A program made the position numbers and the translations under genes. This document shows, in pieces, positions 1 to 9,144 of a stretch of 64,000 nt of DNA (position 1 is the stretch's first letter; the number at the start of each line of letters is the position of its first letter). Below the pieces are notes generated by a model. The model did not search any database, was not told the DNA's origin, and worked only from the letters and a program-made list of their open reading frames with translations. The stretch is from Hellea balneolensis DSM 19091 (GTDB lineage: Bacteria > Pseudomonadota > Alphaproteobacteria > Caulobacterales > Maricaulaceae): NCBI RefSeq assembly GCF_000428525.1, contig NZ_AUAC01000002.1:806001-870000 (forward strand), written 5' to 3'.

Positions 1-17
1 TCAACCATCAACCAACC

Positions 18-938
18 GTGAAAGAAGAAACCCTGGCGCTGCCTAAACCAACACATAAAGCTGTATTCACGGATCGCCCAATATCATCAGGCGATTTAAA
101 CGGCCTCTGGATTGATGCCGGTAACCTAAGCCCTGTGGTGCTGATTGTTCCTGGTTCAGGCCCGACGGATTTAGACGGCAATAATCCAATGGACGTGACA
201 GCCAATAGTTATAAATTACTCGCAGAGGGACTTGCGGCAAAAGGCATTTCAACGGTTCGCGTAGATAAGCGGGGTATGTTTTCCAGCAGCGGTGCAGGCG
301 ACGCAAACGCCGTGACTGTCGATATTTATGCTCAGGATTACAAAGATTGGGCCGAAACCATAATCACACAGACGGGACGGTCATGTGTTTACATGCTAGG
401 CCATTCCGAGGGCGGTATCATGGTGTCTGCGGCAGCAATTGAGAATATCAATGTGTGCGGCCTAATCCTTGTTTCAGCACCTGGACGCCCTTTTGGAGAC
501 ATCCTGCGGGAGCAACTTAAAGCAAATCCGGCAAATATTATAATTATAAAACCTGCCTTTGCTGCCATTGAAACTTTGGAGGGCGGAGAGCATGTTGATA
601 CTGAAAATATGCATCCGGCGCTAAAGCCGCTATTTTATCCGGCTGTGCAAGACTTTCTGATATCTGTGATGGCCAAAGATCCGGCCCAAGTCGCGAAAGA
701 GGCGGCCAAGCCGACGCTCATCGTTCAAGGATCACATGATATTCAAGTCAAAGAAACTGACGCAGAACTTTTAGCCGCTTCAACAGGCGGAGAGCTCGTC
801 ATTATTGACGGCATGAACCACGTCCTAAAGGATTCGCCGGCCAACCGTATCGGCAACATGATGACTTATAAAAATCCTGACCTACCTATTGCGCCTGAAA
901 TACTGGAGAGCATTAGGTCTTTCGTCACAAACGATTAG
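18..938 (+). CDS. Alpha/beta hydrolase, 5' end uncertain
   Basis: Serine hydrolase of the alpha/beta fold; the substrate cannot be told, most likely an ester or acyl compound. Counting from the GTG at 18, the oxyanion-side segment GSGPTDLDGN is at residues 46-55, the nucleophile elbow GHSEGG at 128-133 (Ser130), the probable acid in GSHD (Asp241) and the catalytic His in GMNH (His268). The frame stays open to the left window edge and there is no clear ribosome site before the GTG, so the true start and any signal peptide may lie outside the window. The stop overlaps the stop of the convergent acetyltransferase gene by 4 bp. Confidence 0.8.
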   Translation: MKEETLALPKPTHKAVFTDRPISSGDLNGLWIDAGNLSPVVLIVPGSGPTDLDGNNPMDVTANSYKLLAEGLAAKGISTVRVDKRGMFSSSGAGDANAVTVDIYAQDYKDWAETIITQTGRSCVYMLGHSEGGIMVSAAAIENINVCGLILVSAPGRPFGDILREQLKANPANIIIIKPAFAAIETLEGGEHVDTENMHPALKPLFYPAVQDFLISVMAKDPAQVAKEAAKPTLIVQGSHDIQVKETDAELLAASTGGELVIIDGMNHVLKDSPANRIGNMMTYKNPDLPIAPEILESIRSFVTND

Positions 939-1507
939 TCACTGCTCAGCTTGGCATAGATATCGTGATCTTCCCACCGGCCATTTATTTTTAGATAGCC
1001 TCTGGCTGTGCCTTCGCGAATAAATCCCATGGCAGTCAAAACTTTTATTGAGGCGGCATTGTCAGCTTGAACCCCTGCTTCGACGCGGTGTAGCCCCAAC
1101 GTTTCAAAGCAAAACTTGACTGCCGCGGAAACAGAAGCGCGTGCAAAGCCCTGCCTGGCATAATGCTCCCCGACCCAATAGCCGAGCTGAGCTGTCTGCG
1201 CCACCTGACGCTGAATATGCGTAATGTTACAGGCGCCAATAAGGCGGTCATCCGAGGCGCGAAAGATATGAAAAGGATAAGCCTCATCATTAGCGACCAT
1301 CTTTTTAAACTTCGCCAATCTTGAGCGGTAGGTCAGGCGTGTGAGGTGCCGCGCATCCCATTCCGGCTCCCACGGCGTCAAATAGGCTTTATTCTCTTTA
1401 CGCAGCTCTTTCCAAGCCTCGTAATCAGACCAACGCGGATGACGCAAGATAACAGACCCTCCCGCCGCGATCCCAGTTAGCACCGTATTGGTATCGGCTT
1501 TACTCAT
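935..1507 (-). CDS. GNAT acetyltransferase, RimJ-like
   Basis: N-acetyltransferase of the GNAT superfamily, closest in layout to RimJ/RimL enzymes that acetylate protein N-termini such as ribosomal proteins. Features seen are the acetyl-CoA loop ARQGFA (about residues 117-122) and the typical DNAASIKVLTAMGF segment near 149-162. Length (190 aa) is normal for the family. It overlaps the start-to-stop junction of the SURF1 gene by 4 bp (ATGA), so it is co-transcribed as the last gene of the downstream cytochrome oxidase block. The actual substrate is unknown; other small-molecule or peptide acceptors are possible. Confidence 0.85.
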   Translation of the reverse strand: MSKADTNTVLTGIAAGGSVILRHPRWSDYEAWKELRKENKAYLTPWEPEWDARHLTRLTYRSRLAKFKKMVANDEAYPFHIFRASDDRLIGACNITHIQRQVAQTAQLGYWVGEHYARQGFARASVSAAVKFCFETLGLHRVEAGVQADNAASIKVLTAMGFIREGTARGYLKINGRWEDHDIYAKLSSD

Positions 1508-2223
1508 GAAAATTTTAAGCGCCCTGCCCGGTAGTGTAGAATAAAATAGATAATCAAAAGGATTACCGCAAAACTATACCATGTCAGCATATAATCCAGA
1601 TGGTTATTTCTGATTTCAGGACGTTTAACAGGTAAATCAGAGGCTGCGCCGTTTACCGATACGACATCAATATAATAATCTGTCGCAGCGCCGTCCCTGC
1701 CCCAAGCATCCGTTTGGTCAAACTTGAAATATCTGTTTTGAGCAGGTGAAGCTTTTGATTTGACGAGGCTTTCAACAAACCCCATCGGCTCATTTTTACG
1801 CACATAGCCCGTCAATCTCATCTGAGCTGTTTGGTTCGGGGTCTCAAAACTGGTTTTGTCTGCATCCGGTACCGACTCAGTTGCAGCAAAGAACCGGCGG
1901 CCCTCTTCTGTGACTTGCTGAAAATAGCGCCAATAAATACCGCCTTTGCGGGGCTGATAAACGAAATAGGCCGGAGCACCTATAACGGCCTGAGCCGGAA
2001 TATCAGCGCGGCGAAAATCCACCGGTTTATCCTGCTCAATCTCGGACCGAAGCTGCGCCCAAGACATCAGAGGCGGAGCGCTTACGGCCGCATCGACATC
2101 CGCTAAATACGCCGTTTTCCATTGCAAACGTTGATATTGCCACGTGCCGAGGCTGATCAGTATTGCCAAACAAATTGCAACACTCACCGTCAACCACGGC
2201 ATGGGTTTAAAGTGTAGTTTCAT
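1504..2223 (-). CDS. SURF1 family cytochrome oxidase assembly protein
   Basis: Inner-membrane assembly factor for the aa3-type cytochrome c oxidase; in alphaproteobacteria SURF1 proteins help supply or insert heme a. The 239-aa protein has one membrane span near residues 10-27, a long periplasmic domain and a second span near 213-232, which is the standard SURF1 topology. LGTWQYQRLQWK near the first span is the family signature. It lies 66 bp after ctaE on the same strand. Many alphaproteobacteria have a DUF983 gene between ctaE and SURF1; none is seen here. Confidence 0.93.
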   Translation of the reverse strand: MKLHFKPMPWLTVSVAICLAILISLGTWQYQRLQWKTAYLADVDAAVSAPPLMSWAQLRSEIEQDKPVDFRRADIPAQAVIGAPAYFVYQPRKGGIYWRYFQQVTEEGRRFFAATESVPDADKTSFETPNQTAQMRLTGYVRKNEPMGFVESLVKSKASPAQNRYFKFDQTDAWGRDGAATDYYIDVVSVNGAASDLPVKRPEIRNNHLDYMLTWYSFAVILLIIYFILHYRAGRLKFS

Positions 2224-2289
2224 TAAAGACCTATATCACGCGGTCTTATCCTGGCCGCGATATATCTCCGCGCCAAGCGCTTTGTTTTG

Positions 2290-3258
2290 TTAATGCGCAC
2301 CGCCGCCATTGAGGGCAAAGACCACATACACAAAGGCAAAAAGGAAGAGCCAGACAACATCAACAAAATGCCAATACCAAGCCGCCGCTTCGAAGCCAAA
2401 ATGCTTCTCAGGTCTAAAGCCGCCTCTCAGAAGACGCGCGTAACACACGACCAAGAAGATCGTCCCGATCAACACATGAAGACCGTGGAAACCTGTCGCC
2501 ATAAAGAAGGCAGAGCCATAAGCATCCGCGCCAATCCAAGGATGGCCGCCTTCTGCGCTGTAGTGATAAAGTTCAGCATATTCGTACATCTGGACGAATG
2601 TGAAAAGAATGCCCAAAGCGATCGTCAGGAACAGTCCCCATTTCGCGCCCTTTCGGTCGCCATGCATTAAGGCATGGTGAGCCCATGTAATGGTGGTACC
2701 AGAAAGTAAAAGAATAAGCGTATTCATCAGCGGTAAATGCCAAGCATCCACGGAGGTCACACCAGGCGCCATAGAGGTGGCATATTCAGAGGCATTTTCT
2801 AGAATATCGGGATTCCACGTTGCGCGGACTTTATGGAAAAGACCCAATTCAAAGAACATCCAGAACCAACCGACAAAGAACATGGCTTCCTGCATGATGA
2901 ACATGATCATGCCGTAGCGAAGGCCAATATCAACCACAGGGGTATGATCACCCGCTTCGGATTCAGCGGCAACATCTTTCCACCAACCATACATGACATA
3001 TGCGGCGAAGAGTGAACCGATTAAGAGGAAGAACCACCCCCCAGAAACAGAACCGTCGCCAACGATAGAGGATTTAAGCGTATCCAGACCATTACCGAAA
3101 AACCATTCCATCATGGGGGCTTCGCCTGTGCGGTCCACAAGACCCGCAAAGAATGTAACCATACCTAGGCCCCAAACCAAACAGGCCACACCGGATAAGA
3201 ACGGCCACGGGCTAGGCGGTATTAGATGATAGTCATGTTCGACGGCGTGTCCGGCCAT
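2290..3258 (-). CDS. ctaE: Cytochrome c oxidase subunit III
   Basis: Subunit III of the aa3-type cytochrome c oxidase, a polytopic membrane protein that stabilises the core and supports proton uptake. The 322-aa sequence has seven hydrophobic spans and ends with the conserved segment [17 protein letters not shown], in which the WHFVD motif is diagnostic. The start ATG is preceded by GAGGGA at good spacing. It lies downstream of ctaG, with a 152-bp gap holding a 17-bp palindrome. Part of the second half of the split oxidase cluster. Confidence 0.97.
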   Translation of the reverse strand: MAGHAVEHDYHLIPPSPWPFLSGVACLVWGLGMVTFFAGLVDRTGEAPMMEWFFGNGLDTLKSSIVGDGSVSGGWFFLLIGSLFAAYVMYGWWKDVAAESEAGDHTPVVDIGLRYGMIMFIMQEAMFFVGWFWMFFELGLFHKVRATWNPDILENASEYATSMAPGVTSVDAWHLPLMNTLILLLSGTTITWAHHALMHGDRKGAKWGLFLTIALGILFTFVQMYEYAELYHYSAEGGHPWIGADAYGSAFFMATGFHGLHVLIGTIFLVVCYARLLRGGFRPEKHFGFEAAAWYWHFVDVVWLFLFAFVYVVFALNGGGAH

Positions 3259-3280
3259 AAGTCCCTCACAAGAGTCAGTG

Positions 3281-3297
3281 GATGACGAGTCGTCATC
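3281..3297. repeat. 17-bp perfect palindrome in the ctaE leader
   Basis: GATGACGA, one central base and TCGTCATC form a perfect inverted repeat 23 bp upstream of the ctaE start (minus strand). No T-run follows on either strand, so it does not look like a simple terminator. It could be an operator, an mRNA processing or stability hairpin, or chance. Confidence 0.45.
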
Positions 3298-3410
3298 TGA
3301 TATTTCTCATTGGCTATAAACAAGCCAGTCCGTCCCTGCAACATCGGAAAGTGCCCGATTATGACCTCGCGGCGCAAGGTCGCACACCCAAAAATACCAC
3401 AATACAGACC

Positions 3411-3998
3411 TTAAGGCGTCGCATCCGGCGCTTTTCTTGCGCCTTTGGGTGTCACGGACGAAATTGCTTGAGGCTCTGTCGGATTTTCGACCTCGAAAAA
3501 GGTATAAGACAGCGTAATATCCGTGACATCCTCAAGACGCTTATCTTCATCCAATTGCGGATCCACAAAATACAGCACAGGCATAGATATTTCCTGTCCT
3601 GGTTCTACGCGCTGTTCGGTAAAGCAGAAGCACTCTGTTTTGATGAAAAACGGCGCGGCTTTTATCGGCGTTACATTAAATGTTGCCGTTCCCACCATTG
3701 GCTTATCGCTCTCATTTTTGACTTTGTAGTAGGCGAGCCCCGTTTGGCCAAGCTGCACAGTCATAGCGCGCTGCTCGGGCGCAAATTTCCACGGCAAGCC
3801 ATTGACATTCGCATCAAAACTTACCTGGACTTTGCGGTCTAATACTTCGGATAAATTGTCCTCAGCCACCCGCGTCGTTCCGCCATAACCCGTAACTTTA
3901 CAAAACGTATCGTAGAGCGGCTTGGACGCGAACCCAAGCGCGAGCATAGACAGGCCTACGCCCGTCAATATAAGAACGGTTTTACGATGAGTGGACAT
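3411..3998 (-). CDS. ctaG: Cytochrome c oxidase assembly protein CtaG/Cox11
   Basis: Copper chaperone that delivers copper to the CuB site of subunit I. The 195-aa protein has a single N-terminal membrane anchor (about residues 8-24) and a periplasmic beta domain. The copper-binding CFCF motif is at residues 123-126 and a further conserved Cys is near the membrane (Cys33 in TFCKVTGYGG). The YFVDP segment typical of Cox11 follows. Its start codon lies inside the 3' end of coxF (17-bp overlap), indicating tight coupling, and it precedes ctaE. Confidence 0.96.
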   Translation of the reverse strand: MSTHRKTVLILTGVGLSMLALGFASKPLYDTFCKVTGYGGTTRVAEDNLSEVLDRKVQVSFDANVNGLPWKFAPEQRAMTVQLGQTGLAYYKVKNESDKPMVGTATFNVTPIKAAPFFIKTECFCFTEQRVEPGQEISMPVLYFVDPQLDEDKRLEDVTDITLSYTFFEVENPTEPQAISSVTPKGARKAPDATP

Positions 3999-4152
3999 CA
4001 GGAATGATCCCTCTAGAAACCATCGTCACAAAGACAAAAATCATAAAGACGGCCAAAGCGACAGCAATGGCAATATTGCGTTTATTCCGCGCCTTAAGCT
4101 CCGCTGGCGTGGGCGCATGAAACTCAGTCGGTTTATCACGATATTCTGTCAT
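3982..4152 (-). CDS. coxF: CoxF-like small membrane protein
   Basis: A 56-aa reading frame found by translating the minus strand upstream of ctaG. It begins MTEYRDKPTEFHAPTPAELK, carries a basic stretch (ARNKRN) and then one hydrophobic span (residues 27-44), ending VSRGIIPDVHSS before TAA. Size, charge pattern and position immediately before ctaG match the tiny CoxF proteins of alphaproteobacterial oxidase operons, whose role is not well defined. It overlaps the ctaG start by 17 bp. Because cyoE is no longer directly upstream, it now heads its own transcript and must have a promoter in the 4153-4943 region. Confidence 0.8.
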   Translation of the reverse strand: MTEYRDKPTEFHAPTPAELKARNKRNIAIAVALAVFMIFVFVTMVSRGIIPDVHSS

Positions 4153-4943
4153 AGCTCTGCCATATTATTGAACGTCTTACTTTATACGTATCAGATAGGA
4201 CAGTGTATAGCCAATCACATAGGGCGGAATGTCGCTTATACATAGATAAGTCAACCGCCATCCTTGGAGGACTAGGACGACAAATTGCCAAGCCAATTAA
4301 AAATTGCGTTGCCCTAAATTTGGACGTCTGCGAGGTCGATGCCCTGATGGACACCAAAGATTTTAATAATTTTACAAGGCATAAACCTCGCGGCGATGAT
4401 TTTTGTGTGAGGGCCTCTTAATCGCCGAGTTACCGCGGTATGATAGCTGTCGCTATCTGACGGCACGGCTTGGGCCTAACGCCTCACAAAGATCCGGCAC
4501 AGTCACGGATGTCATACCGTGATGCTCAATCTCATCGTCTCTCAAAATAGCAAGTGACGTCTTACCTGTCCAAATCCTAAGAGAACATGTTTCAGTTCAG
4601 ATATAGTTCCTTTCAAAACGTCCAGAGCCAATCCCTGAACTTCAACACTTATAAACATAGGGCTAAATGGAAGAGCGAGGATTTATCTCTGTGTTTTTGC
4701 GTAAGAGTCTGAAATTGTTTAGGGATGGGAGCTCACAATATTAGGATTGGGTTTGATGAGGACTGTTTAGGGGGGCTTAGAAGACGGTGGGAAAAGCCCA
4801 AAAATCGATTCTGTTCGCGCCAGAGGGGGAATCGATTTTAGTCGAATAAGGCCACAGCAGTGGCTTTGGGCGGTGTGGGGGCTAAGCGGACGTCAGCGAG
4901 TGTCTTAAGTGAGGCGATTTTACGACGCTCAAATTGCTGTTAA
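4153..4943. other. Non-coding stretch between coxF and the TPR gene
   Basis: About 790 bp with no convincing gene. Short open frames exist on both strands, but none has a family resemblance or ribosome site. It must hold the promoter for coxF-ctaG-ctaE. It also holds a small hairpin near 4452-4467 (GATAGC, 4-nt loop, GCTATC) and a nested set of inverted repeats at 4775-4887, listed separately. Confidence 0.6.
4775..4887. other. Nested inverted repeats, possible structured RNA or terminator
   Basis: Four helices nest inside each other. GCTTAG (4775-4780) pairs with CTAAGC (4882-4887). GCCCA (4796-4800) pairs with TGGGC (4867-4871). Inside these are a 10-bp perfect hairpin AAAATCGATT/AATCGATTTT (4801-4810/4830-4839) and GCCAC/GTGGC around AGCA (4851-4864). 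This is the layout of a branched RNA. A simpler reading is that the 10-bp hairpin, followed on the minus strand by TTTTT, ends transcription of the TPR gene about 105 bp upstream on the map. The strand is not decided. Confidence 0.4.
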
Positions 4944-6143
4944 TCACTCTTTAGAAGGAATTGTGCTGGAGATTGATTTGTTTTCATTTGCCAGCTTCTT
5001 TAGCGCCATCTCTTTAACCACCTCATAAGTTGGCATGGCGTCAAAAAATGCATATGTGTAGTGAGAGCCATTCGGGCTATATCCGTCGAGGTGATAGATT
5101 CTTTCATCGGCTCCTATTTCGCCTAAAGCTCTTGAGACTGCAGTTGTGCTGTCGTAGGAGCCAAGCGACACATCAAACAAAATATCCCCTGTCTGCTCGT
5201 CCTGTAGTTTGAAAACAAATTTTCTCGCTCGTTCGCCACTAAGTTCAAAGTATTCTAAGACAAAGAGTTTTCCGTTTTCTAACTCACTTTGCTCTCTTAT
5301 AAAAAAATTTTGCTCTCGCAATTCCTTATTTTCATTCTCACGCCAAAGCTCATAAATACTCTCAATAGCGGAATCTCGAGCAGAAAAATTGTTCAACGCC
5401 TCATTCTCTTGCACAAGCTTTTGGATAGCTTGCCATTCGTTTGGGTCCAGTTTGACGACCTTTTCAAACTGCTTAAGGGCTAATTCATGTTGTTTGGCAT
5501 TCTGATAAAGTTGGCCCAAATTATAATGATTTGTTAAATCATTTGGTTCTTGCTCGATAGCCGCTAGATAGTGCTTTACTGCATTATCAGTATCGCCTTC
5601 CGTGGCATAAATTGTCGCTAAATTAGAATTTACAAAATGGTTTTTTCCATTGAGAGCTAGCGCGGTTTTGTAAGCTGATGACGCAGAAGTTTTATCGCCC
5701 CTCTTTTCAAAATTTAGCCCTAGCTCTATGAAATATTTCTCCTCACTATTATTTAGCGATATGGCATCCTGAAAAGACTTTTCTGCATCTTCAAGATTAT
5801 TGGCATATCCGTGAATGCGACCAATAAAAAAATGAGCATCTGACAGAGAGGCGTCAAATTGCAAAGCCGATTTGAACGCTTCCATCGCCTTCGAGTCCAT
5901 TTCGGCGAAGAAATATACATTACCCAATAGCATGTAGGCTTCTGAATCTTTCGATTCACGGACAGACGAGACCAAATCGCTCTCTTGAAGCTGCAACTGA
6001 TTGAGAGCCTCGTCACGTGAATCGTTTTGAAGAAGGTTGATAATTTCTTTAAGTTGCTTACTAAATTTAAGGCTCGATTCATTAGCAAATGCATCGCTAA
6101 TGGCAAAAATCATTAACAATGATATTAGTAAACTTCTTATCAT
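4944..6143 (-). CDS. Secreted TPR-repeat protein
   Basis: A 399-aa protein with an N-terminal signal peptide (hydrophobic core about residues 3-20, cleavage probably after AFA). It then has about six tetratricopeptide repeats across residues 30-250, for example the DAHFFIGRIHGYANNLEDAE and NHYNLGQLYQNAKQHELAL units. The remaining C-terminal domain of about 150 residues is not recognised. TPR arrays mediate protein-protein contacts; the partner is unknown. The gene is clearly more AT-rich than the oxidase genes around it and, with the DUF885 gene, sits between the two halves of the cytochrome oxidase cluster. That suggests it was inserted there. Confidence 0.8.
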   Translation of the reverse strand: MIRSLLISLLMIFAISDAFANESSLKFSKQLKEIINLLQNDSRDEALNQLQLQESDLVSSVRESKDSEAYMLLGNVYFFAEMDSKAMEAFKSALQFDASLSDAHFFIGRIHGYANNLEDAEKSFQDAISLNNSEEKYFIELGLNFEKRGDKTSASSAYKTALALNGKNHFVNSNLATIYATEGDTDNAVKHYLAAIEQEPNDLTNHYNLGQLYQNAKQHELALKQFEKVVKLDPNEWQAIQKLVQENEALNNFSARDSAIESIYELWRENENKELREQNFFIREQSELENGKLFVLEYFELSGERARKFVFKLQDEQTGDILFDVSLGSYDSTTAVSRALGEIGADERIYHLDGYSPNGSHYTYAFFDAMPTYEVVKEMALKKLANENKSISSTIPSKE

Positions 6144-6322
6144 ACTCGACTTATATCATAATAAGTATCCATATCCCAATATGAAAAATCAACATGAACG
6201 AGCGTCCTATTTTGGGCGACAACTGCCTATCGGCTAATGTCCCCAATGAGAATAAATCGCCCCCCATTTGCCAATCTCCTAAACCCGTGGCATCTAGTCT
6301 CTTCATAATAAGGACGCCCGCC

Positions 6323-8158
6323 ATGACTGTTTCCCGTCGTACACTTCTTCAAACATCTGCCGCCGCAGCCGCGAGCACCGCTATTGGCATTTCCGGATGT
6401 GCTGAGAACATAGCGGCGCCTTCAGCTGCAGCGCTTTCTGCCCAGGCTTTGCTCGGCCAAGCCACGGACCTTATGCTGAATGCCTATCCTGAGAGTGCGT
6501 CGAGCGCAGGGATTGATAAGGGCAAATATGCGGGGCTGAAATCTCGCCTGACGGACCGCTCGCCAGAGGGGCAAGCCAAAATTGAAAGCGATGTGCGGGA
6601 TATGCTTACTAAGCTTAATAAGATTGACCTCTCTTCCCTGCCCGCTGATGCGGCGCTGAATGTTGAGGTGGTGCGGTCTGTTTTTGACAGTTCGGCCAAA
6701 GGGTTTGACCAGCCTTATGGTGATATGGCTTTGCTCAATTCCAACTGGTCTTATCGTAACAGTCCTTATACGGTGGCGCAAAACACCGGAGCTTTTGTCG
6801 AAATTCCGAGTTTTATGGATAGTTCCCACAGTCTTAATACAGCTGAGGATGCAGATAGCTATTTAGAGCGTATGTCCGCCTATGCCGCGCAGCTCGACGG
6901 AGAGACAGAGCGCACCCGTATCGCGGGCGATCAAGGCGTTATCCTGCCTGACTTTTTGATGGAAAAAACTTTAGGGCAGTTACGCGGCGCACGCGCTAAG
7001 GCGCCAGAGAGTTGGGGTATTGTCGGCTCTCTCTCCTCTAGGCTGGACGGGAAATATGCGGATAAAGCCGCGGCCATTGCTACCGAGAAAATCGGCCCCG
7101 CTATTGACCGCCAGGTCGCCGTGCATGAAGCCCTCGCGCCCAAAGCCAATTCGGATGCAGGAGTTTGGGCCAAACCGCAAGGTGACTCCTATTATGATTG
7201 GGCGCTTCGCGCGGGCACGACGACAACTATGACGCCCGATGAGGTGCACCAAATGGGCCTAGATGAGCTCGCAAGCTTACAAGCCCGTATGGAGCCTATC
7301 TTACAATCTATTGGCTATACGCAGGGCACGGTGGGCGCGCGGATGACAGCGCTTGGCGCGGATGAGCGTTATAAATTCAAAGACGGAGATCCCGGCCGCG
7401 CTGAAATTATGGATTTTATCAATGACGCCGTGGAAGATATTCGTGGGCGTATGCCGCAAGCCTTTGAGACGCTTGTGCCGGGATTCTTGGAGGTCACGCG
7501 CATTGCTCCCGAGGTCGAAGCGGGCGCGCCGGGCGCTTATGGCGGGGCGGGCTCAATCGACGGAACCAAGCCGGGGCATTTCTGGATTAACCTGCGCTCC
7601 ACCGATCTGCATAATAAATTCACCCTTGCTGATCTGACCTATCACGAAGCTATTCCGGGCCATGTCTGGCAGGGCGAATATACATTCAAGCAACCGCTTA
7701 TTCGATCGCTCTTGGCGTTTAATGCCTATTCGGAAGGTTGGGCGCTTTATGCGCAGCAAATCGCGGATGAGCTAGGCGTTTATGATGACTTCCCTGTGGG
7801 GCGTTTGGGTTATCTGCAATCACTGGCCTTCCGCGCCTGCCGTCTTGTGGTGGATACGGGGCTACATGCGAAGAGATGGACTCGCGAGGAAGCCATTCAG
7901 TGGTTTGTGACTAATAACGGTTCTAACCCCGATGAAGTGCGCGGCGAGATTGACCGTTACTGCGCCTGGCCGGGACAGGCTTTGGGCTATAAAGTCGGAC
8001 ATTCGGCGATAAATAACCTACGCGATAAAGCTAAGGCCGAACTCGGCGAGAATTATGACTTCCGCCGCTTTAATGACGCCGTGGTGCTGGGCGGCAGTGT
8101 GCCTATGACAGTGCTTGGCCGCATTATCGATGATTACATTGCGCGGGATGCAGGTTAG
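6323..8158 (+). CDS. DUF885 family lipoprotein, putative metallopeptidase
   Basis: Member of the DUF885 family, thought to be zinc-dependent peptidases or related hydrolases. I start it at the ATG at 6323, 611 aa, because it has AAGGAC upstream and begins with a clean twin-arginine signal (SRRTLLQ) and a lipobox ending GISGC, predicting Tat export and lipid anchoring. A longer frame back to 6194 would bury this signal. The putative zinc motif HEAIPGH lies about residue 445. The stop overlaps the stop of the convergent cyoE by 4 bp. It is part of the segment separating the two oxidase gene blocks. Confidence 0.85.
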   Translation: MTVSRRTLLQTSAAAAASTAIGISGCAENIAAPSAAALSAQALLGQATDLMLNAYPESASSAGIDKGKYAGLKSRLTDRSPEGQAKIESDVRDMLTKLNKIDLSSLPADAALNVEVVRSVFDSSAKGFDQPYGDMALLNSNWSYRNSPYTVAQNTGAFVEIPSFMDSSHSLNTAEDADSYLERMSAYAAQLDGETERTRIAGDQGVILPDFLMEKTLGQLRGARAKAPESWGIVGSLSSRLDGKYADKAAAIATEKIGPAIDRQVAVHEALAPKANSDAGVWAKPQGDSYYDWALRAGTTTTMTPDEVHQMGLDELASLQARMEPILQSIGYTQGTVGARMTALGADERYKFKDGDPGRAEIMDFINDAVEDIRGRMPQAFETLVPGFLEVTRIAPEVEAGAPGAYGGAGSIDGTKPGHFWINLRSTDLHNKFTLADLTYHEAIPGHVWQGEYTFKQPLIRSLLAFNAYSEGWALYAQQIADELGVYDDFPVGRLGYLQSLAFRACRLVVDTGLHAKRWTREEAIQWFVTNNGSNPDEVRGEIDRYCAWPGQALGYKVGHSAINNLRDKAKAELGENYDFRRFNDAVVLGGSVPMTVLGRIIDDYIARDAG

Positions 8159-9144
8159 GCGGCTAACAAGGCCTCAGCTGCCAGAACCCCGAATGTCGCG
8201 AAGAGATAGATGATTGAATAGGCGAAGAGGTTACGCGCGGCGCGATCACCAGATTTGACTTCATAGAGCGAAGCTTCGTCAGCACTTTCCGCGATTTCTC
8301 CTGCGCGGGATTTCCAGACTTTGAAAGCTAGAGCAAGAAAGCCGATATTGAGTAGCACGGCGAAGGCGGCGTAGAGGTTCCCTGCCAATCCTGTAAATAT
8401 GGGGGCAATAGCTATGACCGCGAGAAGAACCGAATAGGCCATAATCTGATTACGCGTCGATTTCGGTCCCTTTACATTGGGCATCATTGGAATCCCAACT
8501 TTGCCGTAATCGCCTGTCTTATAAAGCGCTAGCGCCCAGAAATGAGGCGGCGTCCAGATAAAGATAACCATAAAGAGCAGGACGGAATTGACCGTGATAT
8601 CGCCTGTCACAGCCGCCCAGCCGATCATAGGCGGAAAGGCCCCTGCCGCGCCGCCAATAACAATATTTTGCGGCGTGGAGCGTTTCAGCCACATGGTGTA
8701 AATGACAAGATAAAAGAAAATCGTGAAAGCAAGCAATGCCGCAGCAACTACATTGGAGGCAATATAAAGCATCCAAACTGAGGCGACGCTGATAACCGTG
8801 CCAAAACCTAGAGCGGCGCGGGGGCTCATCTTGCCTTGAGGAATTGGCCGTTTTTTGGTGCGCGACATCTGCGCGTCAATATCTGCATCATACCACATAT
8901 TTAGCGCGCCTGAGGCCCCCGCCCCTGCGGCGATACAAATGATGGAGGCAATGGCGGCCCAAAGCGGCATTACGCCTGGCGCGAGAACAAGGCCCGCCCA
9001 TGCTGTAAACACCACAAGGCTCATGACACGCGGTTTCATCAGCGCGAAGAAATCCGACGGCTCAGCAAGACTAAGACCGGATGGATTAAAGGCTGCACCC
9101 GAGGATGCAGCCTTTATATCAGTGTTATGTGAAGCGCTGTCCAC
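8155..9144 (-). CDS. cyoE: Protoheme IX farnesyltransferase (heme O synthase)
   Basis: UbiA-superfamily membrane prenyltransferase that farnesylates protoheme to heme O, the precursor of the heme a used by the oxidase; also named ctaB. The 329-aa protein has about nine spans and the two Asp-rich prenyl-diphosphate/heme regions: [20 protein letters not shown] near residue 83 and the later [12 protein letters not shown] segment. It starts at a GTG that shares one base with the ctaD stop (TAGTG), so translation is coupled to ctaD. Confidence 0.96.
   Translation of the reverse strand: MDSASHNTDIKAASSGAAFNPSGLSLAEPSDFFALMKPRVMSLVVFTAWAGLVLAPGVMPLWAAIASIICIAAGAGASGALNMWYDADIDAQMSRTKKRPIPQGKMSPRAALGFGTVISVASVWMLYIASNVVAAALLAFTIFFYLVIYTMWLKRSTPQNIVIGGAAGAFPPMIGWAAVTGDITVNSVLLFMVIFIWTPPHFWALALYKTGDYGKVGIPMMPNVKGPKSTRNQIMAYSVLLAVIAIAPIFTGLAGNLYAAFAVLLNIGFLALAFKVWKSRAGEIAESADEASLYEVKSGDRAARNLFAYSIIYLFATFGVLAAEALLAA

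Noticed and set aside
3282-3842. 186-codon plus-strand frame opposite ctaG
   Set aside because: Antisense to a well-identified gene with a CFCF motif; Arg/His-rich product with no domain features.
4203-4421. 72-codon open frame in the coxF-TPR gap
   Set aside because: No ribosome site, no family resemblance and random-looking composition; the gap is better treated as non-coding.
6194-6322. Upstream extension of the DUF885 gene
   Set aside because: Would bury the twin-arginine signal; the ATG at 6323 has a ribosome site.
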